Below are positions 25,925 through 35,106 of a stretch of DNA of 64,000 bases, piece after piece. Position numbers and translations under genes: made by a program. The notes beneath the pieces were generated by a model, which saw nothing but the letters and a program-made list of their open reading frames with translations, was not told the origin of the DNA and made no database searches. Position 1 is the stretch's first letter, and the number at the start of each line of letters is the position of its first letter. The stretch comes from Rhodoferax sp. (GTDB lineage Bacteria > Pseudomonadota > Gammaproteobacteria > Burkholderiales > Burkholderiaceae_C), in contig JARWZT010000008.1 in assembly GCA_029866205.1 (NCBI GenBank), forward strand, positions 1-64,000, written 5' to 3'.

Positions 25925-26773
25925 ATGACTTTCATTGAAAAACTGGGTGCTGCCGAGCGCCAAAACCAGTCCCTGCTGTGTGTCGGCCTGGACCCTGATC
26001 CGGCCAAATTTCCATTGCACTGGCGCGGCGACGCGGGCAAGATATTTGATTTTTGTGCTGCCATCGCAGAGGCCACCGCCGATCTGGTGATCGCCTTCAA
26101 ACCCCAAATTGCCTACTTCGCGGCCCACCGTGCTGAAGACCAGCTTGAGCGACTGATGGCTCATTTGCGCCAGGTCGCACCGACGGTACCGGTGATTCTC
26201 GACGCCAAGCGTGGCGACATCGGCAACACGGCCGAGCAATATGCCATTGAGGCCTTTGAGCGCTATGGCGCCGACGCCGTCACGCTTTCGCCCTTCATGG
26301 GCTGGGACTCGGTGCAGCCGTACTTGAAATACCATGGCAAGGGCGCTTTTTTGCTTTGCCGTACTTCCAACCCGGGGGGCGACGATTTGCAGAACCAGCG
26401 TCTGGCCGACCTGCCCGGTCACCCGGCTTTGTTTGAGCACATTGCCAGCCTGGCCCAAGGCCCCTGGAACCAGAACGGACAGCTCGGGCTTGTGGTGGGC
26501 GCGACCCGTCCGAGTGAGATTGAGCGCGTTCGCGCGCTGGCGCCCACGCTGCCCCTGCTGATCCCCGGGGTTGGCGCCCAGGGCGGTGATGCTGTGGCGA
26601 CCGTGCGCGCAGGCTGGCGCGGAAATGCCCAGCACACCCAGGCACCCATCGTGGTGAACTCCTCACGCGCCGTCATTTATGCCGATGCGGGCCCCGGATT
26701 TGCGGCGGCTGCCCGTGCCGAGGCGCAGAAAACCCGCGACCTGCTGCAAGGCTGCCGCGCACTGGTGGCCTGA
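25925..26773 (+). CDS. pyrF: Orotidine-5'-phosphate decarboxylase
   Basis: A 282-residue class 2-type OMP decarboxylase, the last step of UMP synthesis. Seen motifs: [13 protein letters not shown] at the start, [11 protein letters not shown], the catalytic signature [17 protein letters not shown] (about 97-113), [16 protein letters not shown] and near the C-terminus [16 protein letters not shown] and [11 protein letters not shown]. The ATG at 25925 gives the family N-terminus MTFIEKL; an upstream in-frame codon at 25895 adds ten residues and is less likely. Confidence 0.96.
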   Translation: MTFIEKLGAAERQNQSLLCVGLDPDPAKFPLHWRGDAGKIFDFCAAIAEATADLVIAFKPQIAYFAAHRAEDQLERLMAHLRQVAPTVPVILDAKRGDIGNTAEQYAIEAFERYGADAVTLSPFMGWDSVQPYLKYHGKGAFLLCRTSNPGGDDLQNQRLADLPGHPALFEHIASLAQGPWNQNGQLGLVVGATRPSEIERVRALAPTLPLLIPGVGAQGGDAVATVRAGWRGNAQHTQAPIVVNSSRAVIYADAGPGFAAAARAEAQKTRDLLQGCRALVA

Positions 26774-26806
26774 GGCCACCCTTTCCCTCCTTTTGAGACC
26801 CCTTCC

Positions 26807-27430
26807 ATGCAGCTCTACTACGCGCCTCGCGCGCCCAATCCGCGCCGGGTACAAATGTTCATGGCCGAAAAGGGAATCAACGGCATCGGCCTGGTGCCGG
26901 TCGACCTGAACCAAGGCGAGCACTACAGCGCCGCCTTTCGGGCGAAAAGTCCGCTGGCCAAAGTGCCTGCGCTGGAATTGGACGATGGCAGGGTGCTGAC
27001 CGAAACCCGTGCCATTTGCAGCTATCTGGAGGGTCTATACCCCGAAACCAACCTGATGGGGGTGGACTTTGACGAGCGCGCATTCATTGAAATGGCCGAC
27101 CGCCGGGTCGAGTGGACGCTGCTGTTGGGCATTGCCAACGGCGTGCGCCACACCCACCCCGGTCTGGCGCCGCTGGAGTCGCCCCAGTTTGCCGATTTTG
27201 GCAACTCACAAACCGCAAAAGTGAAAGAGACCGCCAAGGTGTTTGATCACCTGCTGCAGAGCCAGGAATGGATGGCCGGATCGCGCTTCACCATTGCCGA
27301 TATCACTGCGTTTTGCGCACTCGAATTTGGCCGTGCCCTGCTTAAATTTGTGCCGGCAACCGAGGGGCTGCACGCCCTGCAGGCCTGGCGCGACCGGATG
27401 GCCGCGCGTCCAAGCGCCAAAGTGGTCTAG
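26807..27430 (+). CDS. Glutathione S-transferase family protein
   Basis: A 207-residue two-domain GST. N-terminal thioredoxin-like domain starts MQLYYAPRAPNPRRVQMFMAE and contains the cis-Pro region SPLAKVPALELDDG and the glutathione-binding LTETRAICSYLE. The helical C-terminal domain has the FTIADITAFCAL N-capping-box motif of the fold. The active-site Ser/Cys position (near APNPRR) has Pro/Asn, so the substrate is unknown. Lies 33 bases after pyrF. Confidence 0.9.
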   Translation: MQLYYAPRAPNPRRVQMFMAEKGINGIGLVPVDLNQGEHYSAAFRAKSPLAKVPALELDDGRVLTETRAICSYLEGLYPETNLMGVDFDERAFIEMADRRVEWTLLLGIANGVRHTHPGLAPLESPQFADFGNSQTAKVKETAKVFDHLLQSQEWMAGSRFTIADITAFCALEFGRALLKFVPATEGLHALQAWRDRMAARPSAKVV

Positions 27431-27438
27431 CCCGAGCG

Positions 27439-28236
27439 ATGTTCCTGGCCTCCAAACTGCTGATTTTTTTGACGCAGCCGCTTGCCTGGGTGGGTGCCTT
27501 GGTACTTGCCGCTTTGGTGCTGCTGAGGCCCCAGCGGACCGGCCTCACCGCGGACCGTCGGGGCCGGTGGGGACTGCGAACCCTTTGGCTGGCCTTGTTC
27601 GTGCTTCTGGTTCAGGGCTGGGAACCGCTGCCGGATGCGGTACTTCGCGCGCTCGAAGACCCCTACACCTCTGCGCCCAACGCAAAGCAGGTACAGAAGT
27701 ACCACGGCATGGTGGTACTCGGTGGCGCGCTGGAATCGTCCCGCGTCTGGGAGGGCCGCAGCCAGCCTGCCCTCAATGATGCCGGAGAACGCATGCTTGC
27801 CCCCCTGGCCTTGCTGCGCCAAAAGCCTGACCTTGAACTGCTGTTTACCGGCGGCGAAGGAGAGTTATGGGGTCAAGGTCTGTCCGAGGCCGCGCGCGCC
27901 CGCATTTTTTACGAGGCTATCGGTCTTCAGCCCCAGCACCTGCGGATGGAGGACCGATCCCGCACCACCTACGAGAATGCGATTTTTTCTGCGCGCCTGA
28001 GCGGTGTCGATCCCACCCAACCCTGGCTCCTGGTGACATCCGCGTGGCATATGCGCAGGGCCATGGCCACATTTCAAAAGGCGGGCTGGAACGTGACCCC
28101 CTATGCGGTTGATTTCAGCACCGGCAGCAGCACTGACTGGACCACCTATTCACTGGTGCGGGGCAGTCGCAAATGGGCCGTACTGTTGCACGAGCTGCTG
28201 GGTTTGCTGGCTTACCGGCTCTCCGGTCAGGCCTGA
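27439..28236 (+). CDS. YdcF/SanA/ElyC-type DUF218 membrane protein
   Basis: A 265-residue protein with two N-terminal membrane segments (LLIFLTQPLAWVGALVLAALVLL; WLALFVLLVQGW) and a DUF218 domain: HGMVVLGGALESSR, LELLFTGGEGELWGQGLSEAARAR, EDRSRTTYENA, and PWLLVTSAWHMRRAMATFQKAGWNV. ElyC and SanA of this fold affect envelope polysaccharide and permeability; the exact role here is unknown. It ends 13 bases before the convergent CBS-domain gene. Confidence 0.9.
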   Translation: MFLASKLLIFLTQPLAWVGALVLAALVLLRPQRTGLTADRRGRWGLRTLWLALFVLLVQGWEPLPDAVLRALEDPYTSAPNAKQVQKYHGMVVLGGALESSRVWEGRSQPALNDAGERMLAPLALLRQKPDLELLFTGGEGELWGQGLSEAARARIFYEAIGLQPQHLRMEDRSRTTYENAIFSARLSGVDPTQPWLLVTSAWHMRRAMATFQKAGWNVTPYAVDFSTGSSTDWTTYSLVRGSRKWAVLLHELLGLLAYRLSGQA

Positions 28237-28249
28237 AACGCAGGCTGCG

Positions 28250-29557
28250 TCACACCGGCTCGTCCGTCGCCCGGTGCTGCACCGCCAGCACCTTGTCCAC
28301 CCGGCGTCCGTCCAAGTCGACCACTTCAAAGGTCCAGTTTTGGCAACTGATACGCTCGCCTACGCGCGGCAAGCGGCCTGTAATCGACATCAGCAAGCCC
28401 GCCAGCGTGTTGTAGCGGCCGCGCTCCTCACCGGGTAATCCGTCCATATCCAGCCGCGATTTGAGCTCACCCAGCGGCATGACGCCGTCCAGCAACCAAG
28501 AGCCATCTTCTCGCTCGGTGGCCCACGCATCCGCCTGGGCCCCCACCTGCAACTCCCCCGTAATGGCCTCCAGCAGGTCGCGCGGCGTGAGCAGGCCTTG
28601 CACCACACCATATTCGTCCACCACAAACACCAAGCGGCCCGACTGCAGCCGAAACTGCTCCAGCAGTTCCATGCCGCTAAGGGTCTCGGGCACAAACACC
28701 GCGGGCGATGCGTGGGCGCTCAGGGGCTCATCGGGCCGCTCCCGCAGGTCCAACAACTGGGCCACGCTGACGATACCCACCACATCGTCGAGTGAGCCCC
28801 GGCACACGGGGTACCAGGAATGTGCGCCCCGGCCACCGCCTGTAGCGGCCAGAGCCAGACTGTGCCCGACGGTACCGGCGCTGTCGAGCCACTGCACGTC
28901 GGTGCGGGGCGTCATCAGCGAGGTCAGGGGGCGTTCATCCAGCCGGAACACGTTTTGCACCATCTGGTGTTCATGCTCTTCAATCAGGCCGGCGTCAACG
29001 CCCTCTTCCAGACTGGCGGATATTTCCTCTTCGGTCACTGCGCGCGATGCGTTGGCGTCAATGCGCAGCAGTTTGAGCGTGCCCGCTGTCGTGCTGGAGA
29101 GCAGTTTGACAAAAGGCTTAGCCGCCTTGGCCAACCACAGCATGGGCCGCGCCACCCAGCATGCGACGCTTTCCGGGTACAACTGGCCAATGCGCTTGGG
29201 TACCAGCTCGCCAAAAATAATGGTGGTGAAAGTGATGGCGGTGACCACCAGCGCAGTCGCCGTAATGGCTGACGCCTTCTCGGAAGTCCCCCAAGCCTGA
29301 AGCCACGCTGCCACACCATCGCTGAAGGCCGCCTCCCCGACAATGCCATTGAGCACCCCGATCGAGGTGATTCCGACCTGGACGGTCGACAAAAACTGGT
29401 TTGGGTTACCCAGCAACTCCAGCGCCGCCTTGGCCCCTTGGTTGCCCGCTTCGGCCAGCGCCCCCAATCGCGCGCGCTTGCTGCCGGCCAGCGCCAGCTC
29501 GGACATTGCAAACACGCCGTTAAGCAGTGTCAAAAAAACGATCAGCAGAAATTCCAT
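28250..29557 (-). CDS. DUF21/CBS/CorC-HlyC membrane protein (hemolysin-family, CorB-like)
   Basis: A 435-residue inner-membrane protein. Residues about 1-190 are the DUF21 transporter domain (MEFLLIVFLTLLNGVFAMSELAL; VGITSIGVLNGIVGEAAF; IIFGELVPKRIG). A CBS pair (about 205-330) contains LMTPRTDVQWLD and VFVVDEYGVVQGLLTPRDLLEAI, and the C-terminal CorC_HlyC domain ends with NWTFEVVDLDGRRVDKVLAV. Relatives are linked to Mg2+/Co2+ export; the 'hemolysin' label is historical. The start at 29557 is preferred over an in-frame upstream codon since the hydrophobic segment begins there. Divergent from apaH with 23 bases between. Confidence 0.92.
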   Translation of the reverse strand: MEFLLIVFLTLLNGVFAMSELALAGSKRARLGALAEAGNQGAKAALELLGNPNQFLSTVQVGITSIGVLNGIVGEAAFSDGVAAWLQAWGTSEKASAITATALVVTAITFTTIIFGELVPKRIGQLYPESVACWVARPMLWLAKAAKPFVKLLSSTTAGTLKLLRIDANASRAVTEEEISASLEEGVDAGLIEEHEHQMVQNVFRLDERPLTSLMTPRTDVQWLDSAGTVGHSLALAATGGGRGAHSWYPVCRGSLDDVVGIVSVAQLLDLRERPDEPLSAHASPAVFVPETLSGMELLEQFRLQSGRLVFVVDEYGVVQGLLTPRDLLEAITGELQVGAQADAWATEREDGSWLLDGVMPLGELKSRLDMDGLPGEERGRYNTLAGLLMSITGRLPRVGERISCQNWTFEVVDLDGRRVDKVLAVQHRATDEPV

Positions 29558-29580
29558 GGAACTGGCGCGAAAATGAACAC

Positions 29581-30441
29581 ATGGCACTTTACTTGATTGG
29601 CGATGTGCAGGGCTGCAATGGTGCCCTGGCGCGGCTGCTGGATGAAATCTCTTTTTCCCCAAGCCGCGATACCTTGTACCTGCTGGGCGACCTGGTCAAC
29701 CGGGGCCCGGACTCGCTGGGCGTCTTGCGCCGGCTGATGGCACTGGAGGGCGCAGCGCAATGCTTGTTGGGCAACCATGACTTGCATTTGTTGGCGATTG
29801 CCCAGGGCGTTCGGGGGCCGGGCCGGGGTGACACCTTGGACGAGGTGCTGAATGCGCCCGACCGGGCTTTGCTGCTGTACTGGCTGCGCCAGCAGTCCAT
29901 GGCCTTGCCACTGCAGGTCGCCAGCCACCCGCTTCTATTGGTGCATGCCGGGGTTTTACCGGACTGGACGGCCCAACACACCCTGGCGCTTGCCGCCGAA
30001 GTGCAGGACGTACTGCAGGGATCCTCGTGTGGTGACTTCTTTCACGCCATGTATGGCAATACGCCCAGCCGCTGGAGCGAAGACCTGCGCGGCATGGCGC
30101 GCTTGCGGGTAATCGTCAACGCACTGACACGCCTTCGATTTTGCGATGCACAAGGCCAGATGGAGTTTGAGAGCAAGGAAGGCCCGGGTCAGGCGCCCGC
30201 CGGTTTCATGCCCTGGTTTGATGTTCCGGGGCGAAAGACCCGCCAAGACACGGTGGTCTTCGGACACTGGTCGACCCTGGGGCCACTGGCACGGCGTGAT
30301 GTGGTGGCCATGGACACAGGCTGTGTCTGGGGCGGCTGCCTAAGCGCCCTTCGACTGGACCCCCAGCAGCCGCCAGGCCCCCTGCATTGGACGCTCCATC
30401 AGGTGCACTGTGAAACCGCGCAGAAACCAGGACGGGCCTGA
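29581..30441 (+). CDS. apaH: Symmetrical bis(5'-nucleosyl)-tetraphosphatase
   Basis: A 286-residue metallophosphatase that splits Ap4A into two ADP. Metal-binding motifs are clear: YLIGDVQGC (GDxxG type), LYLLGDLVNRGPDSL (GDxxNRG) and CLLGNHDLHLL (GNHD). Further His ligands lie in PLLLVHAGVLPDW and VVFGHWSTLG. Length matches E. coli ApaH. Convergent with the helicase gene. Confidence 0.95.
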   Translation: MALYLIGDVQGCNGALARLLDEISFSPSRDTLYLLGDLVNRGPDSLGVLRRLMALEGAAQCLLGNHDLHLLAIAQGVRGPGRGDTLDEVLNAPDRALLLYWLRQQSMALPLQVASHPLLLVHAGVLPDWTAQHTLALAAEVQDVLQGSSCGDFFHAMYGNTPSRWSEDLRGMARLRVIVNALTRLRFCDAQGQMEFESKEGPGQAPAGFMPWFDVPGRKTRQDTVVFGHWSTLGPLARRDVVAMDTGCVWGGCLSALRLDPQQPPGPLHWTLHQVHCETAQKPGRA

Positions 30442-30459
30442 AAAATTCAGCCTTGAGGC

Positions 30460-32019
30460 TTATTCCGCCTTGAACAAGGCCGCCACGCGGCGCTTGGGTT
30501 TGATGTTGGCCGAAATGCTCCGCACACCGGCACGTGGCGTTGATTCCCATGCGGGCGCGGACTCAGGCGCTGCGCTGGGTTCATAGGGCTTGTCAAAGAA
30601 GGGGTCGCGCGGAGCCACCGGGGGGCGGGTGTAGTCACGGCGGGGCGCACGCTCGTCGCGCGCAGGGCGGGCAAACTGGCCTTCGTGGGCCACATCGCGT
30701 ACGCCACTGTGAGCACTGCGCGGCGGACGGCGGGAATCGTCCTGCGTGCCTTCGCTGTACATGCGGCGACCGTCGTTGATGCGACCTTGTGCACGGATGT
30801 CCGGCAGGTTTTCTTCAAACTCCACCGCCTCAAGCTCAATCTTCACTTTGATCAGCTTCTCGATGTCGGCCATCAGGCGCGCATCATTCTTGCCACCGAC
30901 AAAGCTCACCGCCAGGCCCGAAGCACCAGCGCGGCCCGTGCGGCCAATGCGGTGCACGTAGTCTTCGGCGTTAAAGGGAATGTCGAAATTGAAGACCGCC
31001 GGCACATCCTTGATGTCCAGGCCGCGGGCGGCCACATCGGTACAGACCAGCAGATCGACTTCACCGCTCTTGAAGGCTTCAAGGGCCTTGAGGCGCTCAT
31101 CCTGGCTCTTGTCACCGTGCAGTGCCGTGGTTTTGAGACCTTCGCGTTCCAGCGAACGCGCCAGACGCGCACAACCGAGTTTGCTGTTTACAAACACAAA
31201 GGCCTGCTTCATTCCCCGGGTTTTGAGGACATGGTGTAGCGCGCGGCGCTTGTCATCCTCGCCCACGCTGTAGAAACGCTGCTCGACCGTTGAGGCGGTG
31301 GCGTTGGAGCGGGCCACTTCGATGGTGACCGGGTTTTGCAGGTAGCTGCTGGCCAGGCGCTTGATCTCTGGCGAGAACGTCGCCGAAAACAACAGCGTGG
31401 TGCGCTGTTTGGGCAAGTAACTCAGGATGCGCTGAAGGTCTGGCAGGAAGCCGATGTCAAGCATGCGGTCCGCTTCATCGAGCACCACATATTCCACCTG
31501 GTTCAGTACCGCGTTTTTGGCCTCAATATGGTCCAACAGGCGTCCGGGCGTGGCGACCAGCACTTCAACGCCTTTTTTCAGCTCCAGGGTTTGGGGCTTC
31601 ATGTCCATGCCACCAAACACCACGGCACTGCGCAGATTGGTGTACTTGGCGTACAGCTTGACCTGCTCGGCCACTTGCACCGCCAGCTCGCGTGTGGGCA
31701 GGAGCACCAATGCGCGCACCGGGTGACGGGCGGGCGAGGTCGATGCGTTTTCGTGCTTGAGCATGCGCTGCAGCAGCGGCAGCGCAAAGGCGGCCGTCTT
31801 GCCCGTGCCCGTTTGGGCGGCACCCATCACGTCTTGTCCTGTCAGCACGACGGGAATGGCCTGCGCCTGGATTGGCGTCATTGTCTCGTAGCCCATTTCG
31901 GCCACGGCACGCGCCAGCGGGGGGGACAATTGCAGCTGGGCAAATGCCATCACGGGGGTCTCCGTGTTCAGGGTTTGCGCGGCGGCAGGAGAGGGTGTTT
32001 CGGTAATCAGGTCAGGCAT
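30460..32019 (-). CDS. DEAD-box ATP-dependent RNA helicase (RhlE-like)
   Basis: A 519-residue helicase. Q motif (FAQLQLSPPLARAVAEMGYETMTPIQAQAIP, which lies in residues 26-56), Walker A AQTGTGKTAAF, Ia PTRELAVQV, GG, TPGRLLD, DEADRML, SATFS, and C-terminal motifs CTDVAARGLDIKDVPAVFNFD and HRIGRTGRAG. The tail after about residue 400 is Arg/Pro/Asp-rich and disordered-looking, ending with ANIKPKRRVAALFK, as in RhlE-type RNA helicases involved in ribosome assembly or cold growth. An in-frame TTG at 32028 is possible, but the ATG at 32019 is preferred. Confidence 0.93.
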   Translation of the reverse strand: MPDLITETPSPAAAQTLNTETPVMAFAQLQLSPPLARAVAEMGYETMTPIQAQAIPVVLTGQDVMGAAQTGTGKTAAFALPLLQRMLKHENASTSPARHPVRALVLLPTRELAVQVAEQVKLYAKYTNLRSAVVFGGMDMKPQTLELKKGVEVLVATPGRLLDHIEAKNAVLNQVEYVVLDEADRMLDIGFLPDLQRILSYLPKQRTTLLFSATFSPEIKRLASSYLQNPVTIEVARSNATASTVEQRFYSVGEDDKRRALHHVLKTRGMKQAFVFVNSKLGCARLARSLEREGLKTTALHGDKSQDERLKALEAFKSGEVDLLVCTDVAARGLDIKDVPAVFNFDIPFNAEDYVHRIGRTGRAGASGLAVSFVGGKNDARLMADIEKLIKVKIELEAVEFEENLPDIRAQGRINDGRRMYSEGTQDDSRRPPRSAHSGVRDVAHEGQFARPARDERAPRRDYTRPPVAPRDPFFDKPYEPSAAPESAPAWESTPRAGVRSISANIKPKRRVAALFKAE

Positions 32020-32107
32020 GCATAGCAAAAATGGTTGCTATCCATCCGATAGCAGGTTGCCCCCAAGAGGCGGGGAACAGCCGGCATTATCCCCGAAGCG
32101 GCCCTTC

Positions 32108-32674
32108 TCAGGTTTTCGGCAGGGTGACCCCGGTTTGTCCCTGGTATTTGCCACCCCGGTCTTTGTAGCTGGTTTCGCAGACCTCATCGCTCTCAAAAAA
32201 GAGCACCTGGGCGCAGCCCTCCCCGGCGTAGATCTTGGCGGGCAAGGGTGTCGTGTTGGAAAACTCCAGCGTCACATAGCCCTCCCATTCGGGCTCAAAA
32301 GGTGTGACGTTGACAATGATTCCACAGCGCGCGTAGGTGGATTTGCCAAGGCAAATGGTCAGCACATTGCGCGGAATACGGAAATACTCCATGGTGCGCG
32401 CCAGTGCAAAGCTGTTGGGCGGAATGATGCAAACCTCGTCGTTGAAGTCCACAAAGCTCTTTTCGTCAAAGTTTTTGGGATCGACCACGGTGCTGTGGAT
32501 ATTGGTAAACACCTTGAACTCGGGTGCGCACCGGATGTCGTAGCCATAGCTGCTGGTGCCATAGGAGATGATCTTGCGCCCTTCCACCTGGCGGACCTGA
32601 CCCGGCTCGAAAGGCTCGATCATGCCGGTGGATTCGGCCATGCGGCGGATCCATTTGTCGCTTTTGATGCTCAT
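32108..32674 (-). CDS. dcd: dCTP deaminase
   Basis: A 188-residue trimeric enzyme that converts dCTP to dUTP for thymidylate synthesis. Motifs: [14 protein letters not shown] start, [29 protein letters not shown] with the catalytic Glu region at [17 protein letters not shown], and C-terminal [15 protein letters not shown]. The ATG at 32674 gives normal length; the frame continues upstream but that part has no family similarity. Divergent from the selenophosphate synthetase fusion. Confidence 0.95.
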   Translation of the reverse strand: MSIKSDKWIRRMAESTGMIEPFEPGQVRQVEGRKIISYGTSSYGYDIRCAPEFKVFTNIHSTVVDPKNFDEKSFVDFNDEVCIIPPNSFALARTMEYFRIPRNVLTICLGKSTYARCGIIVNVTPFEPEWEGYVTLEFSNTTPLPAKIYAGEGCAQVLFFESDEVCETSYKDRGGKYQGQTGVTLPKT

Positions 32675-32773
32675 GGGGTAAGGCTCCTGGTGATCTGCGG
32701 ATTGTACGTAGCGTGCTGCAGGCGGGTATCGCTGCCGCGTGCGGGGGCCCCAGACCCCGGCACAATCAGCACC

Positions 32774-35101
32774 ATGCAAACCGCCTCCAGCCCCATCCTG
32801 CGCGACCTCGTTCTAGTAGGGGGTGGCCATAGCCACGTGGGCGTCCTCAAAGCTCTGGCGATGCAGCCCGTCGCTGGCCTGCGCATTACCCTGATCTGCA
32901 CGGACGCGCACACGCCTTATTCCGGCATGTTGCCTGGCTACGTGGCCGGCCATTACAGTTTTGACGAGGTGCACCTTGATCTGGTGCGACTGTGCGTGTA
33001 TGCCGGGGCGCGCTTTGTGCGGGCCGAGGTGGTGGGGTTGGACCGCGTGCGCCGACAGGTGCTGTTGCGCGATCGTCCCGCTTTGGACTACGACCTGCTG
33101 GCCATCAATACCGGCTCGACACCGCAAACCGAAGCCACACCCGGTGCGTCCGAACATGCGGTTTGCGTCAAGCCAATTGGCTCGTTCAATCAGCGCTGGC
33201 TGGCGCTTTTGGAGGCCGTGCGCGCTGGGCAGGGCCCGCAGCAGATTGCGGTGGTGGGCGCGGGTGCCGGCGGCGTGGAACTGCTGTTGGCCATGCAATT
33301 TCGGCTGCAGGCCCAGCGGGCGAAATGGGGGTTGTCAGGGCAGGCCCCTGTTTTTTCACTATTTTCCGCGTCCGACACCGTGTTACCCACCCACAACCGG
33401 CGCGTGCAGCGCCGCTTTGCCGAGGTGCTTCAAGCCCGAGGGGTTCATCTGCACACCGGCGTACGGGTCACGCAGGTCAGCGCGAGCGGAGTGCAGGTGC
33501 AGAGCGCCCCAGGCCAGCCGGCGGAGTGGCGCAGCGCCGATGCGGTCTTTTGGGTCACCCAGGCGGGCGGAGGCACTTGGCTGGAGGGTACCGGACTCGC
33601 CTTGGACGGCTCAGGGTGCGTGCGGGTGAATGACAACCTGCAGTCCATCACCGATCCGCGCATTTTTGCAAGTGGCGATATTGCCAGCATCGACGGACAG
33701 GCACTGGAAAAAGCGGGCGTGTTCGCGGTCCGTATGGGCATGCCACTGGCGCGCAACCTGCGCAGCGCGCTCTTGGGCTTGCCGCTTCGGCCCTACCGAC
33801 CGCAGCGACGCTGGCTGGCACTGATCAGTACCGGCGACCGCTATGCGGTGGCATCGCGCGGCACCCTGAACTTCGCCGGCGCCTGGGTCTGGCGCTGGAA
33901 AGACTGGATCGATCGCCGCTTCATGCAACGCTTCTCCAACCTGGGAGTCGCAGCCATGGAAACACCACCGGGTGCCGGCACACCGGTCATGGCCCACCTG
34001 GGAGCGGAGGAAGCCGAGCAGTCTTCGGCGGCACAGGCCATGCGCTGCGGTGGCTGTGGCGCCAAGGTCGGCGCCCAGGTGCTGTCGCAAGCGCTGGGCG
34101 CGCTGTGCCCCTTGCCCAACGCGGATGTATTGATCGGACTGGGCGAGCCCGACGATGCCGCCGTGGTGCGCGTGCCGCCGGGCATGGCCGTGGTGCAGAC
34201 GGTGGACTTTTTCCGCGCCTTTGTGGACGATCCCTACCGCTTTGGGCAGATTGCGGCCAACCATGCCCTGGGCGACATCTTCGCCATGGGGGCGCAGCCC
34301 CACACCGCCACCGCCATTGCCACCGTGCCCCCAGGGCTGGACCGGCAAACCGGCAGCTTGCTGACCCAAATGATGGGCGGGGCCGTGGAAGTACTCAACG
34401 CGGCCGGATGCACGCTGGTCGGTGGCCACACCGGCGAAGGACAAGAGCTCGCCCTGGGCTTTGCCGTCAATGGCCTGGTTCACCTGAACGCCGAGGGCCG
34501 GCTCACAGGGGTATTGCAAAAAGGTGCAATGCAGCCCCAGGACGTACTGATTTTGACCAAAGCCCTGGGCACCGGCACGCTGTTTGCAGCACACGCACTC
34601 GGCCAGGCGCGGGGCCGATGGGTCGAGGAAGCGCTCGACAGCATGTGCCAATCCAGCCAAGCGGCGGCTCAGATTCTGCGGGCCCATGGTGCACGCGCCT
34701 GCACCGATGTCACCGGCTTTGGGCTGCTCGGCCATCTACTCGAAATGGCGCGCGCCTCGCGCACCGATGTGGAAGTCCACCTGGGTGCTCTGCCCGCCCT
34801 GGACGGTGCGCTGGAGTGCCTGCAAGCCGGCACCACCAGTTCTTTGCACGGTGCAAACGCACGTCTGGGCGATGCCATTGCCAACGCTGCAGGGCCACGC
34901 CAATTGCCTGAGATGGCTGTACGCAGGGCGCTGATGTTTGACCCCCAAACCGCCGGTGGACTCTTGGCCAGTGTGGCCGCCGACCAAGCCGAACGCTGCT
35001 TGGCGGCCCTGCGCGCGGCCGGATACCGACGCAGTGCCATCGTGGGACGGGTGCGCAACAGAGGCGATGGCAAAACGCCGGTCTGGCTCGTGGAACAATA
35101 G
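32774..35101 (+). CDS. selD: Fusion of FAD-dependent NDH-like oxidoreductase and selenide,water dikinase (SelD)
   Basis: A 775-residue two-domain protein. Residues 1-~390 are a pyridine nucleotide-disulfide/NDH-2-like flavoprotein: FAD motif [14 protein letters not shown], then INTGSTP, second dinucleotide motif [16 protein letters not shown], and [11 protein letters not shown]. Residues ~423-775 are SelD, which makes selenophosphate from selenide and [14 protein letters not shown] holds the expected catalytic Cys428 and Lys431, followed by [40 protein letters not shown] and [12 protein letters not shown]. Such fusions are known in cyanobacteria and some proteobacteria; the flavoprotein may supply reduced selenium (inference). 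Catalytic position uses Cys, not selenocysteine. The ATG at 32774 is used; the longer frame upstream runs through dcd. Confidence 0.93.
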   Translation: MQTASSPILRDLVLVGGGHSHVGVLKALAMQPVAGLRITLICTDAHTPYSGMLPGYVAGHYSFDEVHLDLVRLCVYAGARFVRAEVVGLDRVRRQVLLRDRPALDYDLLAINTGSTPQTEATPGASEHAVCVKPIGSFNQRWLALLEAVRAGQGPQQIAVVGAGAGGVELLLAMQFRLQAQRAKWGLSGQAPVFSLFSASDTVLPTHNRRVQRRFAEVLQARGVHLHTGVRVTQVSASGVQVQSAPGQPAEWRSADAVFWVTQAGGGTWLEGTGLALDGSGCVRVNDNLQSITDPRIFASGDIASIDGQALEKAGVFAVRMGMPLARNLRSALLGLPLRPYRPQRRWLALISTGDRYAVASRGTLNFAGAWVWRWKDWIDRRFMQRFSNLGVAAMETPPGAGTPVMAHLGAEEAEQSSAAQAMRCGGCGAKVGAQVLSQALGALCPLPNADVLIGLGEPDDAAVVRVPPGMAVVQTVDFFRAFVDDPYRFGQIAANHALGDIFAMGAQPHTATAIATVPPGLDRQTGSLLTQMMGGAVEVLNAAGCTLVGGHTGEGQELALGFAVNGLVHLNAEGRLTGVLQKGAMQPQDVLILTKALGTGTLFAAHALGQARGRWVEEALDSMCQSSQAAAQILRAHGARACTDVTGFGLLGHLLEMARASRTDVEVHLGALPALDGALECLQAGTTSSLHGANARLGDAIANAAGPRQLPEMAVRRALMFDPQTAGGLLASVAADQAERCLAALRAAGYRRSAIVGRVRNRGDGKTPVWLVEQ

Positions 35102-35106
35102 GCCCC

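Noticed and set aside
30442-30459. Short AGCC-TTGA-GGCT hairpin between apaH and the helicase gene
   Set aside because: A 4-bp stem with no T-run is too weak to call a terminator.
31964-32773. Upstream extension of the SelD fusion frame by 270 codons
   Set aside because: It runs antisense through dcd and has no family similarity; the ATG at 32774 gives the normal flavoprotein N-terminus.
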